Shown: positions 45,901 to 54,507, numbered from the stretch's first letter. The stretch is 64,000 bases of DNA from Mesorhizobium wenxiniae (GCF_002284535.1 NZ_NPKH01000014.1:248001-312000), one strand, 5' to 3'. Notes: generated from the sequence alone by a model not told the origin. Program-made: numbers and translations.

Positions 45901-46094
45901 CGCAGCAGAAGGCGTTCCGAATCCTCAGGCGAGATGCCCTGATAGATCAGGCTGACATACATCATGGGAATCGGAACGTCGGGTTCCGCTTCCTTCGGTG
46001 TCGACTGATAGGCGACCGCACCCGCAAGGATGAGGAAGACCAGGACCGAAATGGTCAGCCGGGCGTTGTTGATTGCGAGTTTTACGATATCCAT
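42918..46094 (-). CDS. RND efflux transporter permease
   Basis: 1058-residue inner-membrane proton-driven exporter of the hydrophobic/amphiphilic efflux RND group. It has the twelve-helix plan with two large periplasmic loops. The proton-relay aspartates sit in GMLVDDAIIVTEFAERR in the fourth helix (near residue 400). Helix 1 opens with VKLAINNARLTISVLVFLIL. Exports drugs, solvents or cell metabolites; substrate not predictable. Encoded 2 bp after the membrane-fusion protein. No outer-membrane channel gene is adjacent, so a shared TolC-like protein is expected. Confidence 0.95.
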   Translation of the reverse strand: MDIVKLAINNARLTISVLVFLILAGAVAYQSTPKEAEPDVPIPMMYVSLIYQGISPEDSERLLLRPMEAKLKSLKGLKEMRSAAFQGGGYVLVEFHPQTDLATALQDTRSKVQDGKADLPQAAEEPVVSEVNVSEFPVLVVTLSGEVPERMLTAAARELRDRIEEVPGVLEGSLQGARDDLVEVVIDPMKLSSYGLQLEQLIGAVGDSNSLVAAGNIEGSEGKYAVKVPSLIETPEDVAALPIVAGPNAVVQAKDIATVRSTFKDAETVTRLDGKPAIAIEVKKRIGSNLIDTIAQVRAVSDAFIKTMPEGMHVTYTQDKSIFVNQLLGDLQNHVMIAVILVFIVILYALSGRASLLIGLAIPSSFLIGILLLAMMGYTINMIVLFSLILAVGMLVDDAIIVTEFAERRMSEGMPKAEAFALAAKRMAGPVIAATMTRIAAFSPLLFWPGIIGDFMKYMPITLIVTLSASMLYALVFAPALGALFAKAPPHHENDNRDGWYMAVVKQAVRFPITVLLLTVGLLFGVGFAYSKYGAGVEFFPNVEPDYGLLYVHARGNLSLAEMDAATKTAENRLLGWPGVKSVYTRVGKTQGGGQDIPEDVVGVIQYEFVDWRERKSANAILDELRGVMAGIPGVDVEVRVPEAGPPTGKPIQIRLSAVDPKGLDDKARAVAARIAKVPGVIDISDGLPPPGVDWALDVDRAKAAQYGISPTSVGTVVQLVTNGLKLSEYRPAGADDAVDIRLRLPEDRRTLSTLDDLRVQTSQGSVPISNFVVRKPEPTVGILNRIDGARTVVVQANVAAGEQVASVQQQVSQAVADMDLGSGIRWKLAGSNEDSAEASAFLSKAFGAAILLIFLVLLMQFNKFTSVWLVLSCVVMATVGVFLGLLLTGEAFGIVMSGIGVIALAGVVVNNNIVLIDTYDRLREEGWDKMDAVLQTCRERARPVVLTAVSAILGVLPIAFGLGLEIFHHETTINAPSTQWWISLSSAIVFGLSFATLLTLVVTPSMLMVFTRSKNSRFYAFFRRVFRRGKTVGATVEAPARPGSLDESAIAFPKAAE

Positions 46095-46096
46095 GA

Positions 46097-47269
46097 TTAT
46101 TGCGTCCCGGCCGTCGCTTCGCCCAACAGCTTTTGGATGGTCGCCCGGTCGGCCTCGACCGGCTTGACCACTTCGCCTTCCTTCACCAGTTCCTGGCCGG
46201 CGACGATGATGCGCGCATCGACGGGGATGCCGCCGAGCACTAGGCCGGTTGGCGTGTCGTCGACCAGGTCGATCGGGAAGAACACGACCTTGTCGTCCTT
46301 GTCGACGGCGCGAATGCCGAGGTCGCCCTTGTCGCCCAGCGTCACCACGGAGCGCGGCAGAATGACGGCGTCGGTCGGCTGCGCGCTTAGCGCGATCTCG
46401 GCGGTCATCCCGGCCGGAATAGTGCCCTCGGGGTTGGGGATTGCGATCTCGACGCGGAAGGTGCGGGTGGCGGACGAGGCGTCGCGGCTGATATAGCGCA
46501 CGGTGCCCTCGACATTCTGGCCGCTGACCAACCGGACATTCGCCTTGTCGCCGATCTTCAGATAGCCGAGATCGCGTTCGCTGACCTCGCCGCGGGCGAT
46601 CACCGGATCAAGGCTCAGAATGGTCGCCACTTCGCCGCCCTGCATCACGGAACTGCCAAGCTCCACCGGCACTCGGTCGATGACGCCGTCGAAGGGCGCC
46701 TTCACTTCGTTGCGGTCAAGCTCGGCTTGCGCCGTCTCCAGCAGAGCCTGCGCCGAGGTCAAATTCGAGCGCGCCGTATCGAGCTGCAGCTTGGGCAGAT
46801 TGCCGGTTTTCGCCAACCGCAACGCCGCGTCGAGTTCGGCCTGACGCTGAACCAGAAGCTGCTTGGCGTTGCTGACCGCCGAAAGCTTTTCCTCGGCTGC
46901 CAACATCAGCACGAGGTCGCCGGTCTTGACGCGCTGTCCCTGCTTGACCGGAAGCTTGTCGATGACGCCGGCGACGCGCGTCGCCAGGACCGCGCGCTTA
47001 TCGGCTTCGGTCAGTCCGGAAATGCGGATGGCGCGCGCATAGGTTCGCCTGGGCGGAGTTATGGTCGCGACGGTGCGCAGGGGCGCCTTGGGCTGCTCTG
47101 CCTCACTGGGCTTGGCCTTGCTGGCGTCAGCCGCTTTTGGCTGCTCGACCTCCGGTTCGTTGTCGGCGGCCGCGCTGCCGACGGACGAGAACTCGCCCGT
47201 CACCATCCATGCAGCGAACCCGACAAGCACAACAATGGCTGCAAGCTTGTGAAACCTGTATTTCGGCAT
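46097..47269 (-). CDS. RND efflux periplasmic adaptor subunit
   Basis: 390-residue membrane fusion protein. A short N-terminal anchor (8-24), an acidic linker, then the lipoyl/beta-barrel order: VAGVIDKLPVKQGQRVKTGD, the helical hairpin KQLLVQRQAELDAALRLAK, the second lipoyl half VKAPFDGVIDRVPVELGSS and the barrel IGDKANVRLVSGQNVEG. It links the pump to an outer-membrane channel. First gene of the operon. No regulator is adjacent. The 399-bp gap upstream (47270-47668) shows no gene. Confidence 0.94.
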   Translation of the reverse strand: MPKYRFHKLAAIVVLVGFAAWMVTGEFSSVGSAAADNEPEVEQPKAADASKAKPSEAEQPKAPLRTVATITPPRRTYARAIRISGLTEADKRAVLATRVAGVIDKLPVKQGQRVKTGDLVLMLAAEEKLSAVSNAKQLLVQRQAELDAALRLAKTGNLPKLQLDTARSNLTSAQALLETAQAELDRNEVKAPFDGVIDRVPVELGSSVMQGGEVATILSLDPVIARGEVSERDLGYLKIGDKANVRLVSGQNVEGTVRYISRDASSATRTFRVEIAIPNPEGTIPAGMTAEIALSAQPTDAVILPRSVVTLGDKGDLGIRAVDKDDKVVFFPIDLVDDTPTGLVLGGIPVDARIIVAGQELVKEGEVVKPVEADRATIQKLLGEATAGTQ

Positions 47270-47668
47270 CGTCGTTTTTCCAGTGCGCGGGGTTCGGCCA
47301 GGCCGCGTCTTCTAACTCGGGCGCGTCGCCGATATGGGTGCGCGCAAGGCCGTGTTCAACTTGCCGTGATCGGCGAATGAGCTTCTACATCAAAGTTGCA
47401 CCGCAATATAGTCAGAAAAGTTGATGGGTAATACTTCGCTGGGCAGGATGCGCCCGCCGCCACGAGGCGCGCCGGATCAGCGCAGCCGTTCCGTCTGCCA
47501 CATGGCGGTCGGCGCAGCGCGGATACGAAAGCAACCGCTAGACCGCGACCCTCGACGAACCCTTGGCTGCATCAACCGTCGTCGTTGCCGTGCCTTAGGC
47601 TTTCCTCTGCCGCTGGGGAGGCGCTATCGAAACGGCATGGCAGCAGCTGTCAGCATGATGGGAATATT

Positions 47669-49942
47669 TCATGCAAAGGTCACCTCCTTCGACAAGGGCA
47701 GCGTCCGGATGCGCTTGCCGGTCAGTGCGAAGACGGCGTTGGCGAGTGCCGGTGCCGCCGGCGGTGTGCCGACTTCGCCGACGCCGCCCATCTTGTGAAA
47801 ATTCTCCAGGATTGCAACTTCGAACGCCGGACACTGGAAGATGCGCATGGCATCGTAATCGTGAAAATTCGACTGCTCGACCATGCCGTCGGCGAAAGTA
47901 ATCTCCTGACCCATCGCCGCCGACAAGCCATAGACGGCGGCGGAGATGAGCTGCGCCTCGATGATATCAGGATCGAGTGCGGTGCCGACATCGGCGGCGA
48001 TCCATACCTTCTCAATGCGGATTCCGGACGGCGTGTCGGCGATCTGGACGATCTCGCCGACCCAACTGCCGAAAGACAGCGTGAACGCGATGCCCTTGGC
48101 CTTGCCGGCGGGCAGCGTCTCGCCCCATTTCGCCATTTCGGCGACCTTCTCGACCACCTTCACCGCTGCCGGATAGGCAGCCATAAGCTTCTTGCGCAGA
48201 TCGACCGGGTCGGTTTTCCCGGCGACAGCGATCTCGTCCAGAAATCCTTCATGGAAGAAACCGTTGATCGAACTGCCGACCGATCGCCAGGAGCCGACGG
48301 GGATCGAGACGGGTGCAGCGACGCCGGTCACCCGGTAATTCGGGATCGTATAGGGCTGGTTATGGGCTCCGTCGACTATGGACTTGTCGGGCCCGAGCGG
48401 CGATATCGAAGGAAACAGCCGGCGCAAGGTGCTGGCTATCAGCGATGGCGAGGCGATTGTCATGTCGACGGCAATCGGCATGCCGTCGTTGCCAAGCCGC
48501 GCCTGGAATTTGCCGACAGAAGCCGGCCGGTAGGCGTCGTGGCGCATGTCCTCCTCGCGCGTCCAGATCACCTTGATCGGCCGGCCTGCCGTTTCTTTCG
48601 CCATCAGTGCGGCACAGAGCGCATAATCCACCTCGACACGTCGGCCGAAGCCGCCGCCCATGAAGGTGGTGTGGACGTTGACATTGTCCTGCTCGATGCC
48701 GACAGCATTGGCGCAAAGCTGCCGCACCAAGGTCGGCGCCTGGTTGCCGCACCAGATGTCGAGGACGCCATCCTTCAACCGCGCCGTGGCGTTCATCGGC
48801 TCCATCGTCGCATGTGCCAGATAAGGCACCGCGTAGTCGGCCTCGACGATCTTTTCGCGCGGCGCGTCGGCGAAGGCGGTATTCACGTCGCCATCGTCGC
48901 GCATCACCGACCCTTTTGTGCCGAGTGCCCGCTTCAGCGCCTCTGAAATGCCGACGCTATCCAGCGGATATTCGGGATCGGCCCATTCGGTGTCGATCGC
49001 CTCCGCCGCCTTGAACGCCGCCCAGGTGTTTTCGGCGATGATGCCGAAGCCGTGGCCGTAATTCGTGTCGATCGGCACGATTTTAATCACGCCAGGCATT
49101 TTCTCGGCCTCGGAGAAATCGGCCTTGACCGGCTTGGCCCAGAAACGCGGGCTCATCTTGACCGTGCCGTACAGCAGGTCCGGCAAGGTCACATCGATGC
49201 CGAAGATCGGCGCCCCGGTCACCTTGGCCAGCATGTCGATGCGTTTTTGCGGTTTGCCGAGCAGTTTCCAGTCGGCTTTGTCCTTGAGCCTGATATCAGC
49301 AGGCGGCGCCATTATCGCAGCGGTCGCGGCGACCGCGCCATACGTCAGCGACTTGCCCGACGCCTTGTGCAGGATCGAGCCATTGGCCGTTTCCAGATCG
49401 GCAGCAGCTATACCGAGCTTTTGCGCGGCCGCTGCAATCAGCATCTGCCGCGCGGCGGCGCCGGCCTGCCGCATCTTGTCGAAACCGTCGCGCGTCGAGG
49501 CCGAGCCGCCGGTGCCTTGGAGGGCGAGGAATTTTCCGACCACGCCCATGCCGGCGCGCACTATTTCCGCAGTCATGCTTTCGTCGAAGAAGGCGAACGG
49601 ACCGCCCTCTTCCAGGATCGCCGCATTGTAATAGGCGTAGGAGGCCGGGCCGTGCTCGACCTTGACCTGTCCGAGGTCGACATCGAGCTCTTCGGCAACC
49701 ATGGCGGCAAGCGTCGTCGAGATGCCTTGGCCCATCTCGGCACGCGGCGCGATGATGGTGATCGTGTTGTCGGCGCCGATCTTCACATAGGGGTTGAAGG
49801 TCGCTTCGTCAGCGGTGAGATCGCCCTCCAGCGGATTCGGATAGGGTTTGCGGTAGTAATAGTAGCCCACGGCGACACCGCCCGCGATGGCAGCCGCGCC
49901 GATGAGAAACGTGCGGCGGGCGATCTTTCCGACACCGGCCAT
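47669..49942 (-). CDS. Molybdopterin oxidoreductase large subunit (IorB/aldehyde-oxidase type)
   Basis: 757-residue molybdenum hydroxylase subunit of the isoquinoline 1-oxidoreductase beta family. A Tat leader (IARRTFLIGAAAIAGG) indicates export of the folded complex to the periplasm. Cofactor-binding blocks are ITIIAPRAEMGQGISTTLAA near the start, HTTFMGGGFGRRVEVDY, and the GVGEVGTPPAAPALANAVF end with the catalytic glutamate. Its partner iron-sulphur subunit is encoded just upstream. No third cytochrome gene is present, so the electron acceptor is unknown. Confidence 0.92.
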   Translation of the reverse strand: MAGVGKIARRTFLIGAAAIAGGVAVGYYYYRKPYPNPLEGDLTADEATFNPYVKIGADNTITIIAPRAEMGQGISTTLAAMVAEELDVDLGQVKVEHGPASYAYYNAAILEEGGPFAFFDESMTAEIVRAGMGVVGKFLALQGTGGSASTRDGFDKMRQAGAAARQMLIAAAAQKLGIAAADLETANGSILHKASGKSLTYGAVAATAAIMAPPADIRLKDKADWKLLGKPQKRIDMLAKVTGAPIFGIDVTLPDLLYGTVKMSPRFWAKPVKADFSEAEKMPGVIKIVPIDTNYGHGFGIIAENTWAAFKAAEAIDTEWADPEYPLDSVGISEALKRALGTKGSVMRDDGDVNTAFADAPREKIVEADYAVPYLAHATMEPMNATARLKDGVLDIWCGNQAPTLVRQLCANAVGIEQDNVNVHTTFMGGGFGRRVEVDYALCAALMAKETAGRPIKVIWTREEDMRHDAYRPASVGKFQARLGNDGMPIAVDMTIASPSLIASTLRRLFPSISPLGPDKSIVDGAHNQPYTIPNYRVTGVAAPVSIPVGSWRSVGSSINGFFHEGFLDEIAVAGKTDPVDLRKKLMAAYPAAVKVVEKVAEMAKWGETLPAGKAKGIAFTLSFGSWVGEIVQIADTPSGIRIEKVWIAADVGTALDPDIIEAQLISAAVYGLSAAMGQEITFADGMVEQSNFHDYDAMRIFQCPAFEVAILENFHKMGGVGEVGTPPAAPALANAVFALTGKRIRTLPLSKEVTFA

Positions 49943-49944
49943 GG

Positions 49945-50406
49945 TCAGATCCCCGCCGTCTTGAGGACGGCCGCTCGTTTGATCGCCGCGCGGATCTTCG
50001 GATAGGTGCCGCAGCGGCAGAGATTGCCGCCCATGGCGTTGTCGATGTCGGCATCGGTCGGCTCGGCAACCTCGTCGAGCAGCGCCACCGCGCTCATGAT
50101 CTGGCCGGCCTGGCAGTAGCCGCATTGGGCGACCTGCACTTCCAGCCATGCCTGCTGTACCGGATGCAGTCTGCCTTCGGTGCCGATGCCTTCGATCGTG
50201 GTGACTGTGCCGGTGACCTCACCGACCGGCAATGAACAGGAGCGCACCGGCTGGCCGTCGACATGCACCGTGCAGGCGCCGCAGGCGGCAATGCCGCAGC
50301 CGAACTTCGGCCCGGTCTTGCCCATGAGATCGCGCAGCGCCCACAGTAGCGGCATTTCGGGATCGGCATTGACGTCGAATGCCTGCCCGTCGACGGTGAG
50401 GCGCAT
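49945..50406 (-). CDS. Molybdopterin oxidoreductase [2Fe-2S] subunit (IorA type)
   Basis: 153 residues carrying two [2Fe-2S] clusters. The plant-type cluster ligands are Cys37, 42, 45 and 57 ([17 protein letters not shown]). The second cluster uses Cys95, Cys98, Cys130 and Cys132 (QCGYCQAG and CRCGTY). It feeds electrons from the large subunit, whose gene starts 2 bp after this stop. Divergent from the TetR gene with a palindrome in between. Confidence 0.95.
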   Translation of the reverse strand: MRLTVDGQAFDVNADPEMPLLWALRDLMGKTGPKFGCGIAACGACTVHVDGQPVRSCSLPVGEVTGTVTTIEGIGTEGRLHPVQQAWLEVQVAQCGYCQAGQIMSAVALLDEVAEPTDADIDNAMGGNLCRCGTYPKIRAAIKRAAVLKTAGI

Positions 50407-50475
50407 GGGGATACCCTTTGTTGTCGTCCGCAGCCCAAGGCGAAAGGCCGGTCGGCCATTTCGTCCTCATACATC

Positions 50476-50500
50476 TTGACAAATTACGTCATTTTGTCAA
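50476..50500. promoter_or_regulatory. TetR-type operator between iorA-like and tetR genes
   Basis: TTGACAAA-N9-TTTGTCAA: perfect 8-bp arms placed 29 bp before the TetR start and 70 bp before the iorA-like start. It includes a TTGACA that could be a -35 box. Confidence 0.7.
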
Positions 50501-50528
50501 CAGCGCTTTTGCAGGATAAAGTCGCGCC

Positions 50529-51125
50529 ATGATCGAGATCGAGAACATCGCCACCAACCCCAAGCGCGCCCGCATTCTGGACAGCGCGATGAAGGTGTTT
50601 CTGGCCTATGGTTTCGCTCGCACTACCATGGACGACATTGCGCGTGCCGCCGACATGTCGCGGCCGGCGCTTTATCTCCAGTTCAAGAATAAGACCGACA
50701 TTTATCGCGCCATCGCGCTGATGCTGCTTTCCCGCTCGCTCGAGCAGGCGAAAACGGCGCTCGCCGGCGAAGAACCATTTGCCGAGCGCACGATGCGGGC
50801 CATCGACGAGGCACTGATCTCGATGACGCGGGCCGTCAATGCCTCGCCGCATGGCGCCGAACTCCTTGACATGAAGTCGAGCCTCGCCGATCTGATCGGC
50901 TGCTGGCGCGGCCGGTTTGCCGAGCATATCGCCGCAGCGATCCGGAGCGAAGCCGAACGCAATGGCGTCGACCTCACCGCCAAGGGCTTGTCGGTAAAAC
51001 TGCTCGCCGACATGCTGCTCGACGGGCTGGATGGGATGAAGATGCGTATCAGCGATCCGGACGAGCAGCGGCAGGCGGCGGCCGCGCTGATCAAGGTGAT
51101 CGATCTGGCCTTGCAAAAAAGCTGA
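50529..51125 (+). CDS. TetR/AcrR family regulator
   Basis: 198-residue TetR protein: the N-terminal three-helix DNA-binding domain (KRARILDSAMKVFLAYGFAR, DDIARAADMSRPALYLQFKN) and an alpha-helical ligand domain. It likely represses the divergent molybdenum oxidoreductase genes through the palindrome at 50476. Confidence 0.93.
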   Translation: MIEIENIATNPKRARILDSAMKVFLAYGFARTTMDDIARAADMSRPALYLQFKNKTDIYRAIALMLLSRSLEQAKTALAGEEPFAERTMRAIDEALISMTRAVNASPHGAELLDMKSSLADLIGCWRGRFAEHIAAAIRSEAERNGVDLTAKGLSVKLLADMLLDGLDGMKMRISDPDEQRQAAAALIKVIDLALQKS

Positions 51126-51139
51126 CAATCCAAAACGCC

Positions 51140-52270
51140 TCAGGCTTGGCGACGCGCTGCCTCGGGCTTCTTGCGGGCCGCGAGGAACTCCTTGACCCGC
51201 CGGCCCGGTGCCGGACCACGCATCGGCTTGAAGCCGTCGTCGAGCTCGCCTGAGAGATCAAGCGTTGGCCGTTTGCCGACGGCGTCGTAATTCTCCTCCA
51301 GCCAATCGCTGGCGGCAGTGCGGCCAAGGTCGCGCAGATAGGTCAGGAACGCCCATTCGGCATTAACCTTGGACGATGCCGACAGATCCTTGAACGCCTC
51401 GTCGGCATCGATGCGGTGCATGCGGATGTCGCGGTATTCGCCATGCGGCAACCGGCCGGCGGCGATCAGCTCCTTGACGAAGGCGATCGAACGGAATTCG
51501 CGCAGCAGCCCGGCATTGAAAGTGATTTCGTCGATGCGATTCTGGATTTCATTGGCGCTCTTCGGCGTTCCCTCGCGGACCACCGGATTGATCTGCACCA
51601 ACAGCACGTCCTCAGTGGCAGCCGTCTTGAAGAACGGGAATAGCGCCGGATTGCCGCCATAGCCGCCATCCCAGTAGGGCACTCCCTTGATCTCGACAGC
51701 GCGGAACAGCTGCGGCAGGCAAGCCGACGCCATCACCGTGTCGAGATCGATCTCGCCATCGGAAAAGACGCGCAACTGCCCGGTCTCGACATTGGTCGCG
51801 GAGATGAACAGCTCCATCGACTTGCAGGCGCGCACATTGCCGAAATCGATCTCCTGTTCGATCACGTCGCGCAGCGGGTTGAGGCCGAGCGGGTTGGCGA
51901 CATAAGGCGAAAACACCCGCGACATGGTATCGAAAAAGAGATAGCCCGGCGTATTCTCGATCGACCAGTTGCCCCAGGCCACGTCCCACGGCATGCGCTG
52001 TACCGGGCTGAACCGGCCCTTCAGCGCCACCGCGCGCCAGAAATCGTCGAGCTTCTGTCGCGCCCCCTCGACGCCGCCTCGGACGAAGCCGTCGGCCAGG
52101 GCCACCGCGTTCATGGCGCCGGCGCTGGTGCCCGAAACCGCCGCGACGTCGAGCCGTCCGTCCTCCAGCAGCTGGTCGAGCACCCCCCAGGAGAAGGCGC
52201 CGTGCGAGCCGCCGCCCTGCAGCGCGACGTTGATCTTCTTGGGCTCCTCCACCTTGCCGTTTGTCGTCAT
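51140..52270 (-). CDS. Patatin-like phospholipase family protein
   Basis: 376-residue patatin-fold acyl hydrolase. Oxyanion motif GGGSHG (19-24), nucleophile GTSAG (Ser49) and the dyad Asp201 in DGGYGGNP. Substrates may be lipids or, in view of the neighbours, PHB oligomers; this second idea is inference. The ATG at 52270 is chosen over a longer frame. It follows bdhA by 46 bp on the same strand. Confidence 0.9.
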   Translation of the reverse strand: MTTNGKVEEPKKINVALQGGGSHGAFSWGVLDQLLEDGRLDVAAVSGTSAGAMNAVALADGFVRGGVEGARQKLDDFWRAVALKGRFSPVQRMPWDVAWGNWSIENTPGYLFFDTMSRVFSPYVANPLGLNPLRDVIEQEIDFGNVRACKSMELFISATNVETGQLRVFSDGEIDLDTVMASACLPQLFRAVEIKGVPYWDGGYGGNPALFPFFKTAATEDVLLVQINPVVREGTPKSANEIQNRIDEITFNAGLLREFRSIAFVKELIAAGRLPHGEYRDIRMHRIDADEAFKDLSASSKVNAEWAFLTYLRDLGRTAASDWLEENYDAVGKRPTLDLSGELDDGFKPMRGPAPGRRVKEFLAARKKPEAARRQA

Positions 52271-52316
52271 GGCGTTGCCCTTGATTTGTCGGCCAGATTT
52301 GTTTCGCGCAGCAAAT

Positions 52317-53099
52317 TCACTGGGCGGTCCAGCCGCCGTCGACCGAAATATGCGTGCCGTTGATCTGCGCCGCTGCATCCGAACACAGGAACACCGCGGC
52401 AGCGGCAACTTGCTCGACCGTGACGAATTCCTTGGACGGCTGCTTTTCGAGCATGACCTCGCGGACCACAGTGTCGCGGTCCATCTTGTTCGCCTTCATC
52501 TGGTCGGGGATCTGCGCCTCGACCAGCGGCGTCAGCACATAGCCGGGGCAGATGGCGTTGCATGTGATCTTGTCGCGCGCCAGTTCCAAGGCGACGGTCT
52601 TGGTCAGCCCCATGATGCCGTGCTTGGCCGAGACATAGGCCGACTTGAACGGCGAGGCGACCAGCCCGTGGGCCGAGGCGATGTTGACGATCCTGCCGCC
52701 GCCGGCTTGCTTCATCAGCGGGATCGCGGCGGCGATGGTGTGGAAGGCCGACGACAGATTGATGGCAATGATCGCGTCCCACTTCTCGATCGGAAATTCT
52801 TCCACCGGCGCGACATGCTGGATGCCGGCATTGTTGACCAGGATGTCGACCGAGCCGAATGTCTCGGCTGCTTTCACGATCAAAGCCCGGCATTCGGCCG
52901 GCTTCGACATGTCTGCCTTGATGTACGCGGTCTTCACCTTGTGATGTTTGGCGATCGCATCGGTGATGGCCTGGTCGTCGGCCGTGTCGGAAAAGGAATT
53001 GACGACGATGTTGCACCCTTCCGCTGCGAGCGCATGGGCGATGGCCAGGCCGATGCCCGAGGTGGAACCGGTGACGATGGCGGTTTTTCTGCTGGGCAA
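52317..53099 (-). CDS. bdhA: 3-hydroxybutyrate dehydrogenase
   Basis: SDR enzyme oxidising D-3-hydroxybutyrate to acetoacetate with NAD+ in PHB degradation. With a TTG start at 53099 (AAGGA 7-8 bp upstream) the protein has 260 residues, the family length; the frame stays open further up but leaves the family. Motifs TGSTSGIGLAIAHAL, NNAGIQHV (the Gln/His of BdhA), the catalytic SAYVSAKHG and PGYVLTPLVEAQIPDQ all agree. Confidence 0.93.
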   Translation of the reverse strand: MPSRKTAIVTGSTSGIGLAIAHALAAEGCNIVVNSFSDTADDQAITDAIAKHHKVKTAYIKADMSKPAECRALIVKAAETFGSVDILVNNAGIQHVAPVEEFPIEKWDAIIAINLSSAFHTIAAAIPLMKQAGGGRIVNIASAHGLVASPFKSAYVSAKHGIMGLTKTVALELARDKITCNAICPGYVLTPLVEAQIPDQMKANKMDRDTVVREVMLEKQPSKEFVTVEQVAAAAVFLCSDAAAQINGTHISVDGGWTAQ

Positions 53100-53127
53100 G
53101 GCGAAATCCTTCAGTGCGGTGCTAACG

Positions 53128-53158
53128 GAGACATATTGCAGTGCAGCATATATGTCTC
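53128..53158. promoter_or_regulatory. Inverted repeat in bdhA leader
   Basis: GAGACATAT-N13-ATATGTCTC, perfect 9-bp arms, 29 bp upstream of the bdhA start. A regulator operator or leader hairpin; protein unknown. Confidence 0.55.
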
Positions 53159-53269
53159 GTGTGGCGCAAGAACAGCGGCGTGATGCACGCAATGACATGA
53201 AATTTTTGTCATGAAGAGGCCATTCTCACCCGAAGTTGTGCGCCTGAACAGGCTGTGTGAGACAGTGCG

Positions 53270-53959
53270 TCAGCGATCCCCGCAAGCCACTTCGGGGTGC
53301 TCGTGAGGTTGCTTTTTGGAGTTGGTCATCCGGCTCATGAAAAGGTGGAGAGCTCTCCGTGCGGCGAGGGATGGCGGCTCGGACGGATGCCACTCCGGGA
53401 AATGACCATCGATTGCCATGCGTGCCAATCCGTAGACAAATGCGCGCGCGGCAAGCACCAGATGATCGAAGTCGGTGTCCGGAGCGAGCCGACCTTGTTG
53501 CTGCGCTTGGATCAGCAGGTCGATCATCTTCCGGCGAATGGCTTCATTCTGATCACGAAGACTATCCGACGCGTCGAAATCAATCAGCGTCCGAGAACTG
53601 ATGATCTGGAAATGCGTGGGATTGCTGATCGCCCATTCCAGATAGCCCTGTCCGATTGCTTCGAAGGCCACAATGGGATCTGCGCTGTCGACGTTGGACT
53701 GTGCATTGGCAACGGCCTCAGTCAGCCGGTTCATGGCCTGTTCGGCGACTGCGGTCAGCAATGCTGATTTCGACCGAAAATGGCGGAATGGCGCGCCGGG
53801 CGAAACGCCGGCACGCTTTGCGGCCTCGCGCACAGACACATGCTCTGCTCCGCGTTCCTCGATGATCTCCACGGTTGCCGCGATCAAGGCCTCGACCAGA
53901 TTGCCGTGATGATAGCGCTTGGGGTTGGCGGCTTCGCTGGAATCCGTGGTGTTGGTCAT
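53270..53959 (-). CDS. TetR/AcrR regulator with WHG-type C-terminal domain
   Basis: 229-residue TetR protein. The HTH begins RYHHGNLVEALIAATVEII, with VREAAKRAGVSPGAPFRHFR; the C-terminal domain has the WHG-type YLEWAISNPTHFQII pattern. Divergent from the secreted protein at 54061. Two near-identical 17-bp palindromes lie between. Confidence 0.92.
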   Translation of the reverse strand: MTNTTDSSEAANPKRYHHGNLVEALIAATVEIIEERGAEHVSVREAAKRAGVSPGAPFRHFRSKSALLTAVAEQAMNRLTEAVANAQSNVDSADPIVAFEAIGQGYLEWAISNPTHFQIISSRTLIDFDASDSLRDQNEAIRRKMIDLLIQAQQQGRLAPDTDFDHLVLAARAFVYGLARMAIDGHFPEWHPSEPPSLAARRALHLFMSRMTNSKKQPHEHPEVACGDR

Positions 53960-53985
53960 GCCCTCCCAGTAGCACGGGGCCGAAA

Positions 53986-54002
53986 TGTGATCACCGATTA
54001 TT
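53986..54002. promoter_or_regulatory. TetR operator-like site 1
   Basis: TGTGATCACCGATTATT, matching the perfect palindrome at 54026 at 12 of 17 positions. Begins 40 bp before it. Nearer the tetR start. Confidence 0.5.
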
Positions 54003-54025
54003 TTCTTGCGCCCCAGCGATTCATA

Positions 54026-54042
54026 TGTAATCAGTGATTACA
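54026..54042. promoter_or_regulatory. TetR operator-like site 2 (perfect palindrome)
   Basis: TGTAATCA-G-TGATTACA, a perfect 17-bp palindrome 18 bp before the secreted-protein start, so binding would block that promoter. Confidence 0.7.
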
Positions 54043-54060
54043 GCATGAATGGAGGTTACC

Positions 54061-54507
54061 ATGCTTCGCATCATCGCAACGACTGCCCTCGCTTTCTCCC
54101 TATTGTCGCTCGGGTCTGCCCAGGCCGAAGATCGGCCAACTCTGGAAATCGTCTGGCCGGTGGCCGGTTCGGTCATCGAACTCGGCAATGATCCCGAAAG
54201 GGCGATAGGCGTCGTGGTCAGGAGCAACTTCACGCTGCTGCCAGCGGGTGAATGCGACGGCGTCAGCCAATGCGGGCACGTGCATATGAAGATCGATCCC
54301 GCCGGAGATACCTGCAATATCGCCGGCAAGCCGTACAACAGCGTGAACAGCGACTTTGGCGGCGATCTTATCAAGGCTCGTTTCGGCCATTGTCCGGATG
54401 CCGCCGGCAAGCACGCGATCGGCGTCCTACTTGCCGATGATCATCACAAGCCCATTCTAGTGGACGGCAAACCCGTTACTGCGCTGGTGACGGTGACGAC
54501 GAAATAG
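54061..54507 (+). CDS. Secreted Cys/His-rich protein (DUF4399-like)
   Basis: 148 residues. Signal peptide 1-22 (ending GSAQA), then a beta-rich domain. Four cysteines (65, 71, 85, 111) and a histidine-rich set (73, 75, 110, 118, 128, 129), with GHVHMKIDP and DDHHK, suggest disulfides or a metal site. The overall pattern recalls DUF4399 or cupredoxin-like domains; assignment is weak. GGAGG precedes the ATG. Controlled by the divergent TetR gene. Confidence 0.75.
   Translation: MLRIIATTALAFSLLSLGSAQAEDRPTLEIVWPVAGSVIELGNDPERAIGVVVRSNFTLLPAGECDGVSQCGHVHMKIDPAGDTCNIAGKPYNSVNSDFGGDLIKARFGHCPDAAGKHAIGVLLADDHHKPILVDGKPVTALVTVTTK

Noticed and set aside
43683..46496. A 937-codon open frame on the + strand opposite the RND permease
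   Set aside because: It is a mirror of the high-GC codon usage of the minus-strand RND gene; its translation is His/Arg/Asp-rich with no domain character, while the RND protein is unmistakable.
47270..47668. Possible small gene between the RND adaptor and IorB-like genes
   Set aside because: Open frames there continue as shadows into neighbouring genes and lack ribosome sites; I see nothing in this gap.
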